Assembly (NCBI RefSeq): GCF_014207185.1
Contig: NZ_JACHCP010000005.1
Span: 124,001-188,000, forward strand
Direction of reading: 5' to 3'
DNA length: 64,000 nt
Source of the DNA: Rhodanobacter sp. A1T4
GTDB taxonomy: Bacteria > Pseudomonadota > Gammaproteobacteria > Xanthomonadales > Rhodanobacteraceae
This document shows, in pieces, positions 63,190 through 64,000 of this stretch. The number at the start of each line of letters is the position of its first letter. Position 1 is the stretch's first letter. A program made the position numbers and the translations under genes. The notes beneath the pieces are model-generated. The model ran no database searches and was not told the DNA's origin. It saw only the letters and a list, made by a program, of their open reading frames with translations.

Positions 63190-64000
63190 TCAGTTACTGG
63201 AAGTTGTAATACCCGGTTTCAAATACGTCTCAAACAACTCATCAATCCGCCGATACTCATCATGCCAATCGTCCGCATGGACAAAACTGTGGCGCTCCAG
63301 CGGGTACAGCGAGATCCAGAAGTTCTTCTTGTGCAGTTCGATGAAGCGCTGATAGAGGCGGATCGAATCGCTGGCCATTACGTTGTCGTCGATCAGGCCG
63401 TGTTCGATCAGCAGCGGGTCGCGCAGCTGGTCGGCGTATTCGATCGGTGAGCTGATCTTGTATGACTCGGGATCGAGCTGCGGTTCGTTGAGGATGTCGG
63501 AGGTGTAGTCGTCGTTGTAGCTGGTCCAGTCGGAGACCGGGCGAAGGGCAGCGCCGGCGGCGAACTCACCCGGTGCACGCAGCAATGCGATCTCGGTCAT
63601 GAAGCCACCGTAGCTGCCGCCGTAGATGCCAACGCGCTGAGGATCGACAGCGTGGTTTTTCACCAGCCAGGCCTTGCCGTCGAGCAGATCCTCCAGCTCC
63701 GGATGGCCCATGTGCCGGTAGATCGCGGTGCGCCAGGCGCGACCGTAGCCTTCGGAGGCGCGGTAGTCCATATCGAGCACCACGTAACCCTGCTGCACGA
63801 GCAGGTTGTTGAACATCTGTTCGCGGAAGTAGTAGCTGGACGACAGCGTGACGTTCTGCAGGTAACCGGCACCGTGCACGAAGAACACCGCCGGACGCTT
63901 GGCTGCCTCGGTTTCATCAGCCGGCCCGTAGTACTTGGCGTAGATCACGCCCGCACCATGGCTGGAGGGAATCTCGACGATCTTCGGCGCGATCCACGCA
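63190..64000 (-). CDS. S9 prolyl oligopeptidase family (DPP4-like) peptidase, C-terminal part
   Basis: The minus-strand frame is open to the right edge of the window; at least 269 residues of the alpha/beta-hydrolase domain are present and the beta-propeller lies outside. Family marks are VFFVHGAGYLQNV, LDMDYRASEGYGRAWRTAIY, the nucleophile elbow GIYGGSYGGFMTEIALLR with the catalytic Ser, DDNVMASDSIRLYQ with the Asp and LERHSFVHADDW with the His. It should cleave dipeptides or oligopeptides after proline or a similar residue. It is convergent with nothing in view; the small gap to DUF2059 is 69 bp. Confidence 0.93.
   Translation of the reverse strand, partial: AWIAPKIVEIPSSHGAGVIYAKYYGPADETEAAKRPAVFFVHGAGYLQNVTLSSSYYFREQMFNNLLVQQGYVVLDMDYRASEGYGRAWRTAIYRHMGHPELEDLLDGKAWLVKNHAVDPQRVGIYGGSYGGFMTEIALLRAPGEFAAGAALRPVSDWTSYNDDYTSDILNEPQLDPESYKISSPIEYADQLRDPLLIEHGLIDDNVMASDSIRLYQRFIELHKKNFWISLYPLERHSFVHADDWHDEYRRIDELFETYLKPGITTSSN

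Noticed and set aside
1-64000. tRNA, rRNA, CRISPR arrays, phage genes, replication origin, integrase
   Set aside because: Looked for by eye on both strands; no tRNA-like cloverleaf with conserved TTCGA arm, no regular spacer array, and no phage, origin or integrase gene was recognised.

Overview
The window is high-GC chromosomal DNA of a gammaproteobacterium, most likely order Xanthomonadales, family Rhodanobacteraceae (Dyella, Rhodanobacter or Luteibacter type). This is inferred from the gene set: many TonB-dependent receptors, a GlcNAc utilisation system with NagP, NagR (LacI), NagQ (GntR), NagX and NagB-II, an Entner-Doudoroff zwf-pgl-edd-eda operon, and a cyoABCD-SURF1 operon. No rRNA, tRNA, CRISPR array, integrase or intact insertion sequence was seen.

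Layout. 0-4 kb: the 3' end of a TonB-dependent receptor, an M24 (Xaa-Pro-type) peptidase and an MFS carrier. 4.1-9.3 kb: cytochrome bo3 ubiquinol oxidase with SURF1. 9.5-17 kb: a SatP-type acetate transporter, a secreted trypsin-like protease, the giant helicase Lhr and a 143-bp MITE. 17-27.6 kb: GlcNAc/chitin uptake and regulation (nagX, GH20 hexosaminidase, TonB receptor, glucokinase, nagP, nagR). 27.6-30.4 kb: an S10-type peptidase, a broken DMT transporter remnant and an AraC regulator. 30.5-35.9 kb: a MarR-controlled tripartite EmrAB efflux operon. 36-42.9 kb: PagL, a MATE exporter, a Tat-exported multicopper oxidase, a phospholipase C/acid phosphatase-type phosphoesterase and a DUF3617 protein. 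42.9-45.2 kb: an accessory islet. 45.2-51.8 kb: two tandemly duplicated RND pumps. 52-55.5 kb: a btuB remnant, nagA, nagB-II and nagQ. 55.7-60.7 kb: zwf-pgl-edd-eda. 60.7-62.5 kb: a second accessory islet. The window ends with a DUF2059 lipid- or envelope-type secreted protein and the 3' part of an S9 (DPP4-like) peptidase.

How it fits together: the hexosaminidase and TonB receptor would deliver GlcNAc to the periplasm, NagP would carry it across the inner membrane, the ROK-unrelated glucokinase-family enzyme would phosphorylate it, and NagA plus NagB-II would turn it into fructose-6-phosphate. The zwf-pgl-edd-eda operon handles glucose-6-phosphate through the Entner-Doudoroff route.

The most unusual feature is the pair of accessory islets (about 43.0-45.2 and 60.8-62.4 kb). 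Each holds small AT-richer orphan genes separated by sequences with the architecture of integron attC sites, with no integrase in the window (a CALIN-like arrangement). Each islet is bracketed by an inverted pair of a 160-280 bp repeat built from several stem-loops, whose stems show compensatory base changes between copies. All calls come from reading the sequence; no database or folding search was run.
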